From CBFDBF01 sp050304615 (GTDB lineage: Bacteria > Pseudomonadota > Gammaproteobacteria > Chromatiales > Chromatiaceae), in NCBI GenBank assembly GCA_050304615.1, contig JBNLDW010000008.1, forward strand, positions 28,826-92,825: DNA of 64,000 nt. Reading direction: 5' to 3'. Positions 25,746 through 35,038 of this stretch are shown here, one piece after another; positions within the stretch are counted from its first letter, which is position 1; each line of letters opens with the position of its first letter. A program made the position numbers and the translations under genes. A model generated the notes under the pieces. The model was not told the DNA's origin. It saw nothing but the letters and a program-made list of their open reading frames with translations, and searched no databases.

Positions 25746-26510
25746 ATGCCAAAGGATGATATTGAGTTTCGATGGCCTGGTGAATGTGCCGCCGCTGACA
25801 ATGACGTGGTAACTGTCAAGTCGTCAGGGGTGTGGCTGCGTCGCGCCCTGCTAGGTCTGCTGCTCCTTGGAATTATCTGGCAGGGCTGGTATTTCGGTTG
25901 GGTGCTGCGGTGGCGCTATGTCGACCCGGACATGACGTCGTTCATGCAGCATCGGCTCGAGACAATGCAGGAGAAAAATCCCAAGGCATCGCTCCGGCAC
26001 GTATGGGTGCCTTATCAACACATCTCTATCAATCTCAAGCGGGCCGTGGTCGCCGCCGAAGACGACAAGTTTGTCAACCATAATGGCTTTGACCTGGAAG
26101 GCATGCGGAAGGCGATGGAGAAGAATGAGCGACGCGGCAAAACGGTTGCCGGCGGTTCGACTATCTCCCAGCAATTGGCAAAAAACCTGTTCCTCTCTGG
26201 TAGCAAGACGCCATGGCGCAAGATTCAGGAGGCGATCATCACGGTCTGGCTGGAGTTGCTCTGGGACAAGCGCCGCATTCTGGAGGTCTATCTAAACTCG
26301 GTCGAGTGGGGTAGTGGCGTCTTCGGTGCCGAGGCGGCGGCACGGCGATACTACCAGATCAGTGCTGCGGATCTGTCTCCCCTGCAGGCGGCTCGCCTAG
26401 CCGTCATGCTGCCAGCACCGCGTCGTTATGGGCGAAAGCCATATTCTGATTTCATGAACAGACAGACTTATTTGATCCTTGAGCGTATGTACTACTCTCG
26501 GGTGCCATAG
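25746..26510 (+). CDS. mtgA: Monofunctional biosynthetic peptidoglycan transglycosylase
   Basis: A 254-residue GT51 enzyme that polymerises lipid II into glycan strands at the inner membrane. One membrane anchor (about residues 31-50) precedes the catalytic domain. Motifs are complete: VVAAEDDKFVNHNG with the catalytic Glu105, GGSTISQQLAKNLFL, KIQEAIITVWLE and RILEVYLNSVEWG. No transpeptidase domain, as expected. It stands alone: 184 bp behind pat, and convergent with the signalling gene, 11 bp away. Confidence 0.92.
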   Translation: MPKDDIEFRWPGECAAADNDVVTVKSSGVWLRRALLGLLLLGIIWQGWYFGWVLRWRYVDPDMTSFMQHRLETMQEKNPKASLRHVWVPYQHISINLKRAVVAAEDDKFVNHNGFDLEGMRKAMEKNERRGKTVAGGSTISQQLAKNLFLSGSKTPWRKIQEAIITVWLELLWDKRRILEVYLNSVEWGSGVFGAEAAARRYYQISAADLSPLQAARLAVMLPAPRRYGRKPYSDFMNRQTYLILERMYYSRVP

Positions 26511-26520
26511 AGTCTCTGGT

Positions 26521-29127
26521 TTAACTTCTATTTTGTGCGGTAAGTGGATGAAGGGCGATGTTAAAGTGTGGATTCAGAGTGTTGATGTCCATCGGTGGTG
26601 AGATGAAATGCCCTTGTACGTAGTCCACACCAATATCGTGCAAGAACTGCAGAATCTCTGCGTTTTCTACATATTCTGCTACGGTCTTTTTACCCAGCGA
26701 GTGGGCAATATCATTCATGGATTGGACGATTGCGCGATCGCTTGGATCTGTTGCCACACCGCGGACAAATTGGCCATCGATCTTGATAAAATCCACCGGT
26801 AGATTCTTTAAATATGAAAAAGAAGAAAATCCGCTGCCAAAATCATCTAGCGCAAGACGGCAGCCAAGGGCATGGAGCCGAATGATGAGTTCGTTTGCGG
26901 AGACCAGATTTGAAACAGCCGAGGTCTCGGTGATCTCGAAGATCACCTTGCGCGAATCAATTCTAAGCCTTACAACAAGTTCTTCTATGTCCTCAATAAA
27001 GCCCTCATCGGCAATAGTTTGGGCCGACAGATTGATGGTGAACATCCCGGAATAGCCTGATTGCTGTAAGTGCGCCAACCTGTTTAAGGCTGCCTTGATA
27101 ACCCAGCAATCAATTTTACCCATCATATTGAAACGCTCTGCTGTAGGCAGAAAAACCCCAGGCATGATCAATCCACGTTCTGGATCATCCAGGCGCACTA
27201 ACACCTCATTCAGCCACTCTTCCTCTGGTACGGTCGAAATAAGCTGCTGGTAAATTGGCCCCTCTTGCGGCTTCATCAAGGCTGCTGCAACATGTTCTAC
27301 TGGAAGGATAGGTTGGTAATAAAGAATCAGTTGGTTGTTTACTAAAGCATCGTGCAGACGTGAGGACCAACCCAAATCCAGATCCATGCTGCTTTTACTA
27401 TCGTTTTCTGGAATAAATAGATGGGTGCGGTTGCGGCCATCGCCTTTAGCAATATGGCAGGCGATATCTGCGTTTGCAAGAATCTCACTTGCGGATTCGG
27501 TATCTTTGTCCATCAAGGCGATACCTATGGTGCAGTTTATCTTGTACGGTTTCCCATTGTAGAGAAACATATATTCATCAAGCATTTCGCGATAGTAGTC
27601 TGCCACCTGAAGGACGCTTTCCTTGCTTACATTGCGCAATATTATGGCGAATTCATCACCTCCCAGCCGGGCAAGCAGGTCGGTTGCCCTCAGGCGCTGA
27701 GTTATTTGTTGCGCTATCTCGATTAGCAATTTATCCCCTGCCGTGTGGCCGGCAGTGTCATTGATGTATTTAAAACGATCAAGATCGAGATATAGCAAGG
27801 CGCTGGTCTCATTACTGCGCCTGAGACGTCCTGCCTCTTGCTCAAGCTGTTGCTCGAAGTAGCGTCGATTGAAAAGCTTGGTCAGCGCATCGTGATTTGC
27901 CTGCCAACGCAACTCATTTTCAAGCGATTTACGTTCCGAAATATCTCGAAAGGCAACTACAGAGCCTTCCGGTTTGTCCTCAATGATGAGCGGATAAACA
28001 GTGCACTCCACAGGTATTGTCGTGCCAGATTTATGCCAGAAGACAGTCTCCCATGCCTGGATGGGTTCTCCTCCGGCGTATGATTTGTGTAAGGAACAAA
28101 GCTCTTTTTCGATAGGAACGCCATCAGAATCGGCGTAATGAAAAAGCTCTAGCGCCGATTTTCCGATCAATCGCTCTTCAGGATCAAACCCAAGGATCCG
28201 TCTACATGCAGGATTTACGAAGGAAATAAGGCCGTCTAAATTCACTCCATAAACCCCTTCACCGACCGATCTAAGAATACCGCCTAGACGTTCACGTTCC
28301 CTTTCTATTGATTGATGTGCACGGATGGCCCGACTCATGGCATCTATACGCGTCAGAAACAGATCGTCACTCTCGTTTTTGAACATGCATTCAACCGCTC
28401 CTGATTCGAGCGATTGTTTGATTGCCTTGTCAAGATAGCTGCCGGTAAGTACTGCGGTAGACATGGCCTCTGTCATTTCATGATCACGTAGCCGCTGACA
28501 GAGAATATCGCCGGTGGCGTTCGGCATGAAATAGTCAACAATGGCTATGTCAAACGGCGATTCCAGGGCCATACTAAAACCCTCGTCTACAGAAGCGGCA
28601 ATCTCGGTTTCATAGCCGTTGGCAGTCAGCAGTCGTTGATACTTCGTTCGTACCGTACGCGAATCGTCAACTAGAAGCACCCGAATCGGTTGAACAAGGC
28701 GATTTAACCCCATCTCCTCAGATTGACGGCTGTTCTTGCCGACGAGTAGATCAGCCAGAATATCAAGGCTTTTCCTGTAATCTGACCACAGTAAAAATGC
28801 CGTTTTAGGCCTTCTCTTCGCCCTGTTTATAATTTCTGCTTCTGGGTTATGGGCAAAAGTAACCAGCGGAAGGGATGAATATGACTCTTCCTCAAGCAAG
28901 GTGAAGAACTTGTCCGCTTCGGACGTGGCTTGATCGGGCCATCCTAAAACCACGGCGTCCACAGCTATGCCATCTTTCGAGCCATTTTCAGAACTGATGC
29001 GCGCAGACTTGAAGTCGAGATGGGTCTCAACCTCATATCCAGCCTTAATCAGTAGATTTTTCTGTATGTGTCGAATCGTGGCGGAATATTCGACCAATAA
29101 AACCCTCGGCAAGGCAGATTCCCCCAT
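26521..29127 (-). CDS. REC-REC-PAS-GGDEF-EAL cyclic-di-GMP regulator
   Basis: An 868-residue cytoplasmic protein that could make and break cyclic di-GMP. Domain order: receiver 1 (about 7-130), receiver 2 (about 148-270), PAS (about 285-400), GGDEF (about 410-570), EAL (about 590-850). Receiver 1 is degenerate: VEYS replaces the acidic pocket and VVLGWPD has no Asp at the acceptor position. Receiver 2 is intact (LLVDDSRTVR, Asp198 in IAIVDYFMP). The cyclase motif LGGDEF is intact. The EAL motif reads NEVLVR, keeping the metal-binding Glu as in the common EVL variant, after a ~33-residue insert; DDFGSGFSSFSYLKNLPVDFIKIDG is typical. No kinase gene lies beside it. Confidence 0.9.
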   Translation of the reverse strand: MGESALPRVLLVEYSATIRHIQKNLLIKAGYEVETHLDFKSARISSENGSKDGIAVDAVVLGWPDQATSEADKFFTLLEEESYSSLPLVTFAHNPEAEIINRAKRRPKTAFLLWSDYRKSLDILADLLVGKNSRQSEEMGLNRLVQPIRVLLVDDSRTVRTKYQRLLTANGYETEIAASVDEGFSMALESPFDIAIVDYFMPNATGDILCQRLRDHEMTEAMSTAVLTGSYLDKAIKQSLESGAVECMFKNESDDLFLTRIDAMSRAIRAHQSIERERERLGGILRSVGEGVYGVNLDGLISFVNPACRRILGFDPEERLIGKSALELFHYADSDGVPIEKELCSLHKSYAGGEPIQAWETVFWHKSGTTIPVECTVYPLIIEDKPEGSVVAFRDISERKSLENELRWQANHDALTKLFNRRYFEQQLEQEAGRLRRSNETSALLYLDLDRFKYINDTAGHTAGDKLLIEIAQQITQRLRATDLLARLGGDEFAIILRNVSKESVLQVADYYREMLDEYMFLYNGKPYKINCTIGIALMDKDTESASEILANADIACHIAKGDGRNRTHLFIPENDSKSSMDLDLGWSSRLHDALVNNQLILYYQPILPVEHVAAALMKPQEGPIYQQLISTVPEEEWLNEVLVRLDDPERGLIMPGVFLPTAERFNMMGKIDCWVIKAALNRLAHLQQSGYSGMFTINLSAQTIADEGFIEDIEELVVRLRIDSRKVIFEITETSAVSNLVSANELIIRLHALGCRLALDDFGSGFSSFSYLKNLPVDFIKIDGQFVRGVATDPSDRAIVQSMNDIAHSLGKKTVAEYVENAEILQFLHDIGVDYVQGHFISPPMDINTLNPHFNIALHPLTAQNRS

Positions 29128-29294
29128 TGTATGAAAGAAAGTTGTAATTTATTGAGAAATCCCTTACTACTTGTATTGTTAGCGGTTGGAGGGAGGTAAA
29201 CTTTAGGCAATGCTGGTAATTAAGAGCGGCATATTTGCAAGGGATTCATCGGGGTCTGCTACACATGAGGAATTATGGGGATATTGCTTTAATT

Positions 29295-29795
29295 ATGAGT
29301 AAGATAGAGATCATACATGGGGATATTACCCGGCTTGTGGTTGATGCCATAGTAAATGCCGCCAATAACACTCTCTTGGGAGGAGGTGGTGTGGATGGGG
29401 CCATACATAGCGCCGCAGGCCCAAGGTTGTTGGAGGCGTGTAAGCCCCTGGGTGGTTGCCCTACTGGTGAGGCGCGCATCACCCCAGGATTCGACCTGCC
29501 GGCAAAGTGGGTGATTCACACCGTGGGGCCGATCTGGAGCGGAGGGGAAGCAGGAGAGCCGGAACAGTTAGCTTCATGTTATGACTCATCCCTCGCCCTG
29601 GCCCGCGACAATGGTGTAAGAACCATTGCATTTCCTGCCATTAGCACCGGAGTGTATGGCTATCCCAAGCTGGAGGCAGCCATGGTTGCCCTCAGATCCA
29701 TGCTGACCGCAGATGGGTTTGACCAAATCATCGCCTGCTGCTTTTCTGAGCAGGACGTTGAGCTTTACCGGAGAGTGTTGCAGGAGCTACAGTGA
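29295..29795 (+). CDS. Macrodomain hydrolase (YmdB type)
   Basis: A 166-residue macrodomain that binds ADP-ribose and probably deacetylates O-acetyl-ADP-ribose or removes ADP-ribose marks. Motifs: HGDITRLVVDAIVNAANNTL, GGGGVDGAIHSAAGPRL, and FPAISTGVYGYP at the phosphate loop. The start at ATG 29295 gives MSKIEIIHGDIT, as in YmdB; an upstream in-frame ATG at 29235 adds 20 residues unlike the family. It lies in the same neighbourhood as the deacetylase and acetyltransferase genes but 7 kb away, so a functional link is only possible. Confidence 0.88.
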   Translation: MSKIEIIHGDITRLVVDAIVNAANNTLLGGGGVDGAIHSAAGPRLLEACKPLGGCPTGEARITPGFDLPAKWVIHTVGPIWSGGEAGEPEQLASCYDSSLALARDNGVRTIAFPAISTGVYGYPKLEAAMVALRSMLTADGFDQIIACCFSEQDVELYRRVLQELQ

Positions 29796-29975
29796 GGGGG
29801 CGACCAGTGTTTGTTGAGGCGCAAAATGGTCTGTCCAACGTCAAGAAAATCCCGTTTTTACCCTATATACTCCACCATAAATATGGTTATAATCTAGGTA
29901 GTGGTCTTTGTTGATCGCTGTGAGTTAAGCAATCCCTGTATTTAATTGTTCAATAAAAACTGGGAGGGATACGAT

Positions 29976-30053
29976 ATGTTAGAGAAATGGGCACTAGCTG
30001 GCGGGGTAATCCTTATTGTGCTAGCTATAGTTTTAGCAACTGTACTAGGCTGA
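29976..30053 (+). CDS. 25-residue single-helix membrane peptide
   Basis: A very short gene with strong expression signals: GGGAGGGA (29962-29969) lies 6 bp before the ATG, a TATAAT box stands at 29888-29893, and a rho-independent terminator follows 21 bp after the stop. The product starts MLEKWALAGGVILIVLAIVL and ends with a short hydrophobic tail, i.e. one membrane helix. It resembles in size and plan small membrane proteins that attach to larger membrane complexes, such as CydX or CcoM, but has no recognisable similarity to them. Because both initiation and termination signals fit, I think it is real; function unknown. Confidence 0.6.
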   Translation: MLEKWALAGGVILIVLAIVLATVLG

Positions 30054-30074
30054 GCACATAACAGTAAAAAAAGA

Positions 30075-30105
30075 GACCCGGCGTTATGCCGGGTCTTTTG
30101 TTTTA
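30075..30105 (+). terminator. Rho-independent terminator of the small peptide gene
   Basis: GACCCGGC (30075-30082), loop GTTAT, GCCGGGTC (30088-30095), then TTTTGTTTT. Perfect 8-bp GC-rich stem with a T run on the plus strand; A residues before the stem extend it and could also serve the minus strand. Confidence 0.9.
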
Positions 30106-30183
30106 TGGCCACTACCTAACTCTCATCCGTCTCCAGTTATTCGCCAGATTTTTGAGATGTAGAGGGTCAATCCAAATAAGCCC

Positions 30184-31578
30184 CTAGAGCACAGAAGAGG
30201 AGAAGATATCTGGAGGGCTCTGTTCTCCCTCCATTGACTGATCTATAAGCCAAGTGAGCAGGTCGTGATATCCGCGGATATTGTCCACGTAGCCCACCGG
30301 TTCCCGCCCTCTGGCATAGCCATGCTTTACCGTCCGATAGTAGGCCTGTCTGCTCAATAGTGGCAGGTACTGTTTTACATCTTGCCATTTATCCGGACTT
30401 TTACCGTCCCGCTGCGCCAGGATGCGGGCATCTTCCAGGTGGCCAAAGCCGACATTATAAGCCGCCAGGGTGAACCACATGCGATCAGGTGGTAAAACAC
30501 TGGGAGGGATCTTTTCGCTAATGAGTTGGAGATAGTTGGCACCCCCAATAATACTTTGTTCTGGTACGGTTCGATCTTCGATATCGAGCTGTTCTGCAGT
30601 CGCTTCAGTCAACATCATGATACCGCGTACTCCGGTGGGGGAGACTGCATCTGGGTTCCAGTGTGACTCTTGGTAGCCAATTGCGGCAAGCAGCTCCCAC
30701 TCGATTCCGGTTGCTTTGGCACTATCCTTGAAATACCCGATATATTTTGGAAGACGGGTCAGGACATGCCGTTTAAATGTGTTGGTGTCGACAAAACCGA
30801 GCCTTTCAACATGTCCATAGTAGCGTTCAATTAGTTGGTCAAGTTGCCCGCTTTTTTTGATTCTTCGGATGAATTCGGCGGCAGCATCAAATAGGCTAGA
30901 GTCTTCTTCATGGGGGAACGCCCAGGCTAGTTGTTCCGGTGCGGTCAGGTTGAAAGCGACCAGGAGTTCAGGATAGAAGCGACGATTCAGGGCCGTCTCA
31001 TTTGAGTCTGCAATGGTATAGTCGATCTCCCCCGTATGAACCATGTAGAGTAGCTCTTCACTCTCCAGTTCACGCCGTTCCACCCACTCTAATCCTGGAA
31101 TCTTCTGTTTGCGCCGGTTTAGTTCGGCCGCATGACTGCTGCCGGCAAGAACCTCAAATTTACTCCCGATGGTTTCACTCAGATTTTTTGGGTGTTGGCT
31201 GCCATTACGAAATATCAGCTGCTGGGTGATCTGCTGGTAACTTGGTGAAAATTTGACCTCAACCTTTCTGTCCTTGGTCACAGTGAGTCCGGCCGCGGCA
31301 AAGTGGGCCTCCCGACGTTTGATCATAGGGATGATCTGATCAAAGCTTTCAGGGATTACAAAGCGTACCCGCACCCCTAACTCCCGGGCAAACATACGTA
31401 CCAGGTCGTGTTCTATGCCTGCTATCCCATCGCGACCCTCATAGTAGGTGGTGGCGCTATTGCGGGTGATAACCACCAGCTCACCATCCTGTTTTATCCG
31501 TTCCAACAGAGGAGTCGGAATGCTGCAGCTCAAAAGCTGGATAGCCAGGAGAAGTGTGAGCAGGTTGCGCATATCCAA
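30184..31578 (-). CDS. mltF: Membrane-bound lytic murein transglycosylase F
   Basis: A 464-residue outer-membrane lipoprotein that cleaves peptidoglycan glycan strands. The signal peptide ends in lipobox LLSC (Cys18). A periplasmic substrate-binding-type domain (about 33-260, GELVVITRNSATTYYEG) is followed by a soluble lytic transglycosylase domain with the catalytic Glu304 in AAIGYQESHWNPDAVSPTGV and the AAYNVGFGHL motif. The order and length match MltF. It sits between a small peptide gene and tRNA-Ser, on the opposite strand to both, with no operon partner. Confidence 0.92.
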   Translation of the reverse strand: MDMRNLLTLLLAIQLLSCSIPTPLLERIKQDGELVVITRNSATTYYEGRDGIAGIEHDLVRMFARELGVRVRFVIPESFDQIIPMIKRREAHFAAAGLTVTKDRKVEVKFSPSYQQITQQLIFRNGSQHPKNLSETIGSKFEVLAGSSHAAELNRRKQKIPGLEWVERRELESEELLYMVHTGEIDYTIADSNETALNRRFYPELLVAFNLTAPEQLAWAFPHEEDSSLFDAAAEFIRRIKKSGQLDQLIERYYGHVERLGFVDTNTFKRHVLTRLPKYIGYFKDSAKATGIEWELLAAIGYQESHWNPDAVSPTGVRGIMMLTEATAEQLDIEDRTVPEQSIIGGANYLQLISEKIPPSVLPPDRMWFTLAAYNVGFGHLEDARILAQRDGKSPDKWQDVKQYLPLLSRQAYYRTVKHGYARGREPVGYVDNIRGYHDLLTWLIDQSMEGEQSPPDIFSSSVL

Positions 31579-31640
31579 TAGGATATCAGATTCAGGTGTA
31601 TAAGCAGGCCGATATTGATGTAAAATTAACTCTCCTATAC

Positions 31641-31731
31641 GGAGAGGTGCCGGAGCTGGCCGAACGGGCTTGACTCGAAATCAAGTGATCCCTCGCGGGA
31701 TCCGTGGGTTCAAATCCCACCCTCTCCGCCA
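31641..31731 (+). tRNA. tRNA-Ser (anticodon CGA)
   Basis: A 91-nt tRNA with encoded CCA. Acceptor arms GGAGAGG and CCTCTCC pair. The anticodon stem-loop CTTGA-CTCGAAA-TCAAG gives anticodon CGA. A long variable arm (GATCCCTCGCGGGATC) marks a class II serine tRNA. The T arm GTGGGTTCAAATCCCAC is intact. It reads UCG codons. Confidence 0.96.
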
Positions 31732-31740
31732 ATACAATAA

Positions 31741-31763
31741 TAGGATCCCATAAGGGGTCTTTT
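31741..31763 (+). terminator. Probable terminator after tRNA-Ser(CGA)
   Basis: AGGATCCC-ATAA-GGGGTCTT forms a short stem with one G-T pair, followed by TTTT-type bases. It lies 10 bp after the tRNA. Weak but well placed. Confidence 0.5.
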
Positions 31764-31835
31764 GCTGCCATATACACCGCTCTCCCTGTGGAACAGGATA
31801 TCCCGCACATTTCTGATCTCCTCACCCTAATGCTA

Positions 31836-31858
31836 ACCCTCTCCCGGAGAGAGAGGGT
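31836..31858. repeat. Small ACCCTCTC palindrome
   Basis: ACCCTCTC (31836-31843) and GAGAGGGT (31851-31858) around a 7-bp loop, inside the CCTCACCCTAA...CTAACCCTCTCCC context that recurs as an intergenic repeat in many proteobacteria. No gene in 31764-31975. Confidence 0.45.
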
Positions 31859-31975
31859 AATAAGTAGGACAGCAGTGATATTTACCCTTTTCACTGCTCA
31901 AGATGGGGTATTTTCCATAGTTGGGAGTGTTATTATTTAGCTATCAACTTCACCGGCGTCGAATTCTGTAAATAG

Positions 31976-32953
31976 ATGGCACTATCCGACTACATAAATA
32001 CCCTTGGCCAGGATCTGCTCCGCAGATATGGTGAGCGTGTCCACAAGATTGCTATCAATGCTGGTATGACCTGTCCCAACAGGGATGGCAGTAAGGGGCA
32101 GGGTGGCTGTACCTTCTGTAATAGCATCTCATTTAGCCCCAATCCCCGACGAGCACCGGATATTGCTACCCAGATAGAGTCGGGTCGGAGGGTCATTGCT
32201 AAGCGTACCGGGGCCAGGCGTTTTATTGCCTATTTCCAGGCATATACCAATACCTACGCCGATGTTCAGTATCTTGCTAAGCTCTATGGTCAGGCGCTGC
32301 AAGAGCCTGATGTGATCGGGCTGGCGGTTGGTACCAGGCCAGATTGTGTGCCCGATCAGGTGTTGGATCTTTTGGCTGACTACCAGAATAAGGGCCATGA
32401 GGTGTGGCTGGAGCTGGGGCTACAGTCTGCCTTTGATCAGACTCTGGATGGGGTAAACCGTGGCCACAATTTCGCTGACTATCGACAGGCGGTACGGGCC
32501 GCGCGGCTACGTGGCCTCAAGGTCTGTACCCATCTGATTGTTGGTATGCCGGGTGAGGGGCAAGGACACGCAATGACTACCCTGAACAGGGTTCTGGAGC
32601 TTGGAGTAGAGGGGTTGAAACTGCATCCCCTGCATGTAGTGAAGGGGACAATCCTGGCCAAACAGTGGCAACAGGGAGAGTATCAGCCACTGAGTATGGA
32701 GGAGTATATCTCCATTGCCGCCGATTTGATCGAAGGCACTCCGGCAGACGTGGTTTATCATCGGGTAACCGGAACGGCAGCGCAAGATGTCCTGCTGGCC
32801 CCGCCATGGTGCAGCCTTAAATGGGCGGTACTAAACGGGATAGAGGATGAACTCAGGCGGCGAGGAAGTCGTCAGGGGGCGTTTGAGATTGGTACCCAGT
32901 TGTCCAGTAAAGGTATACAGAGAGAGCGGCAACGGCTCTCCTCAATTCGGTGA
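31976..32953 (+). CDS. YhcC-type radical SAM protein (TIGR01212)
   Basis: A 325-residue radical SAM protein. The cluster-binding segment is MTCPNRDGSKGQGGCTFCNS, the typical YhcC arrangement with three cysteines. Later motifs AVGTRPDCVPDQVLDLL, VWLELGLQSAFDQTL and HLIVGMPGEG belong to the SAM-binding barrel. The substrate of this family is not established. Its stop overlaps the region of the ubiU start and the two genes are probably co-transcribed, which hints at a link with anaerobic metabolism. Confidence 0.85.
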   Translation: MALSDYINTLGQDLLRRYGERVHKIAINAGMTCPNRDGSKGQGGCTFCNSISFSPNPRRAPDIATQIESGRRVIAKRTGARRFIAYFQAYTNTYADVQYLAKLYGQALQEPDVIGLAVGTRPDCVPDQVLDLLADYQNKGHEVWLELGLQSAFDQTLDGVNRGHNFADYRQAVRAARLRGLKVCTHLIVGMPGEGQGHAMTTLNRVLELGVEGLKLHPLHVVKGTILAKQWQQGEYQPLSMEEYISIAADLIEGTPADVVYHRVTGTAAQDVLLAPPWCSLKWAVLNGIEDELRRRGSRQGAFEIGTQLSSKGIQRERQRLSSIR

Positions 32954-32958
32954 TGACT

Positions 32959-33954
32959 ATGGAACTGATCTGTCCCGCAGGAAATCTACCGGCGCTAAAG
33001 GCGGCTGTGGACAACGGTGCCGATGCGGTCTACATCGGATTTCAGGATGACACCAACGCACGCCATTTCGCTGGCCTCAATTTTGGTCCGGCCAAGGTGG
33101 AAGCAGGTATAGAGTACGCCAAACAGCGAGGAGCAAAGGTCTTTCTTGCCCTCAATACATATCCCCAGCCCAGTGGCTGGGAGCGCTGGCAGCTGGCGGT
33201 TGATCGGGCCGCCGAGTTTGGTGTGGATGCAATGATAGCTGCCGATATCGGTGTGCTGGACTATGCCACCGAACACTATCCTGAGTTAAACCTACACCTT
33301 TCGGTGCAGGGCTCGGCCACCAATTATGCAGCGTTGCGGTTTTATCAGGAGCGCTTCAATATCAAGCGGGCCGTGCTGCCCCGGGTTCTCTCTATTGATC
33401 AGGTACAGCATGTGGTGGAGCACTGCTCGATGGAGATTGAGGTATTCGGTTTTGGTAGTCTATGTGTCATGGTGGAGGGGCGTTGTATCCTCTCCTCTTA
33501 TGCCACCGGGCGCTCCCCCAATACATTTGGCGCCTGCTCTCCGGCCAGCCATGTGGAGTGGCGGGAGACGCCTGATGGCCTGGAGACCCGCCTGGGTGGT
33601 GTGCTGATAGAGCGGGTTGGAGCAGGAGAAAATGCCGGCTATCCCACCCTCTGTAAAGGGCGGTTTAAGGTGGGCGGTAATACCTTCCATGCGATAGAAG
33701 AGCCAACCAGTCTGAACACCCTGGAGGTGCTACCACTGCTGCATCAGGCCGGAGTGGCCGCCATCAAGATCGAGGGTCGGCAACGCAGCCCGGTCTATAC
33801 TGCCCAAGTAACTAAGGTGTGGCGGGCGGCACTGGATTCCTGTAACAGAGATCCACAGCAGTACAAACCTCAGGCCGACTGGATCGCCGCCCTGGGCAAG
33901 GTATCCGAAGGGACGCAGACAACACTTGGAGCCTATCATCGCCCCTGGCAATAA
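32959..33954 (+). CDS. ubiU: UbiU, anaerobic ubiquinone hydroxylation (U32 family)
   Basis: A 331-residue U32-family protein. With UbiV it forms a complex that hydroxylates the ubiquinone ring without oxygen, using prephenate as the oxygen donor. Starting at ATG 32959, the four 4Fe-4S ligands fall at Cys169, Cys176, Cys193 and Cys232, the same numbers as recalled for E. coli UbiU, which fixes the start over the in-frame GTG 32950 and ATG 32953. Typical motifs: MELICPAGNLPALK, DDTNARHFAGLNF, EGRQRSP, EGTQTTLGAYHR. ubiV follows after 155 bp on the same strand. Confidence 0.93.
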   Translation: MELICPAGNLPALKAAVDNGADAVYIGFQDDTNARHFAGLNFGPAKVEAGIEYAKQRGAKVFLALNTYPQPSGWERWQLAVDRAAEFGVDAMIAADIGVLDYATEHYPELNLHLSVQGSATNYAALRFYQERFNIKRAVLPRVLSIDQVQHVVEHCSMEIEVFGFGSLCVMVEGRCILSSYATGRSPNTFGACSPASHVEWRETPDGLETRLGGVLIERVGAGENAGYPTLCKGRFKVGGNTFHAIEEPTSLNTLEVLPLLHQAGVAAIKIEGRQRSPVYTAQVTKVWRAALDSCNRDPQQYKPQADWIAALGKVSEGTQTTLGAYHRPWQ

Positions 33955-34109
33955 CCACAAAATTAATCTTTTCCTTGTATGCTGCGTTATCACCTTTCTC
34001 AAATGCCCATTTACTCATGTGTAAACTGCACTTTTCGAAAGGCTCTGGCATTGCCTAAAAGAAAAATCTCTGATTTTGAGGTAGGTTATAACCCTATGGA
34101 TTTGAACTC

Positions 34110-35033
34110 ATGAGTAAGCAGCCGAAACTATCGCTCGGTCCCATCCTCTACTTCTGGTCACGAGAGGATGTGTTGGCGTTCTATCAGCAGGTGGCAGAGT
34201 GGCCGCTGGATATAGTCTATCTGGGGGAGACTGTCTGCTCCAAGCGCACGCTCTTGAGCATGGAGGATTGGCTAGAGCTGGCAGAGATGCTGCAGAAGGC
34301 GGGTAAAGAGGTGGTGCTCTCCACTATGGCGCTGCTGGAGGCGGAGTCGGAGATGAAACGGTTGAGTCGCATCTGTGCCAATGAGGATTATCTGGTAGAG
34401 GCCAACGACATGGGGGCGGTGCAGCTGCGGCAAGGTAGACCATTTGTCAGCGGACACAGCGTGAATGTATACAATGGCAGAACGTTAAAGCTGCTGGCAG
34501 AGCAGGGGATGACCCGTTGGGTGATGCCGCTGGAGCTATCCTGGATGACCCTGGCCGATATGCAGCAGCAACGCCCGGTTGGGGTAGAGACAGAGGTGTT
34601 TGCCTTTGGCCGGTTGCCACTGGCCTACTCGGCGCGCTGTTTTACCGCCCGCGCCCATAATTTGCCCAAGGACAATTGCCAATACCGCTGTCTGGACTAT
34701 CCAGATGGACTGAACCTGAAGGCACAGGATGGGACCAGCTTTCTGGTCCTAAATGGTATCCAGACCCAATCGTCCTATACCTTCAATCTTCTGGCTGAGA
34801 TTGGACGGATGCGGGAGCTGGGGGTGGATGTAATTCGTATTAGCCCACAGGCACAGCACACAGATAGGGTGGTGCAGATGTTTCACCGTACCATGGTCGG
34901 TGAGGGGGATCTGGCAGAGGCAGCTACCGAGTTGGAGTCTCTGTTGCCTACCGGTTCATGTGATGGCTATTGGCATGGAGATGCCGGGATGTCCGCACGA
35001 GGCGAGGAGCTGGGGCCCCCCTCTACTAACTGA
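34110..35033 (+). CDS. ubiV: UbiV, partner of UbiU
   Basis: A 307-residue U32-family protein, the second half of the oxygen-independent hydroxylase. Motifs: SLGPILYFWSREDV, IVYLGETVCSKR, and the cluster ligands Cys43, Cys177, Cys190 and Cys194 (YSARCFTARAHNL, NCQYRCLDY), arranged as in E. coli UbiV. The C-terminal ~40 residues are Gly-rich and polar. The 155-bp gap before it has no clear FNR box that I could find. It converges on ubiT, whose stop codon lies 6 bp past its own. Confidence 0.92.
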   Translation: MSKQPKLSLGPILYFWSREDVLAFYQQVAEWPLDIVYLGETVCSKRTLLSMEDWLELAEMLQKAGKEVVLSTMALLEAESEMKRLSRICANEDYLVEANDMGAVQLRQGRPFVSGHSVNVYNGRTLKLLAEQGMTRWVMPLELSWMTLADMQQQRPVGVETEVFAFGRLPLAYSARCFTARAHNLPKDNCQYRCLDYPDGLNLKAQDGTSFLVLNGIQTQSSYTFNLLAEIGRMRELGVDVIRISPQAQHTDRVVQMFHRTMVGEGDLAEAATELESLLPTGSCDGYWHGDAGMSARGEELGPPSTN

Positions 35034-35038
35034 GATGG

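Noticed and set aside
31592..31894. Minus-strand 100-residue reading frame over tRNA-Ser(CGA)
   Set aside because: It is the reverse complement of the tRNA gene and its flanks; no coding support.
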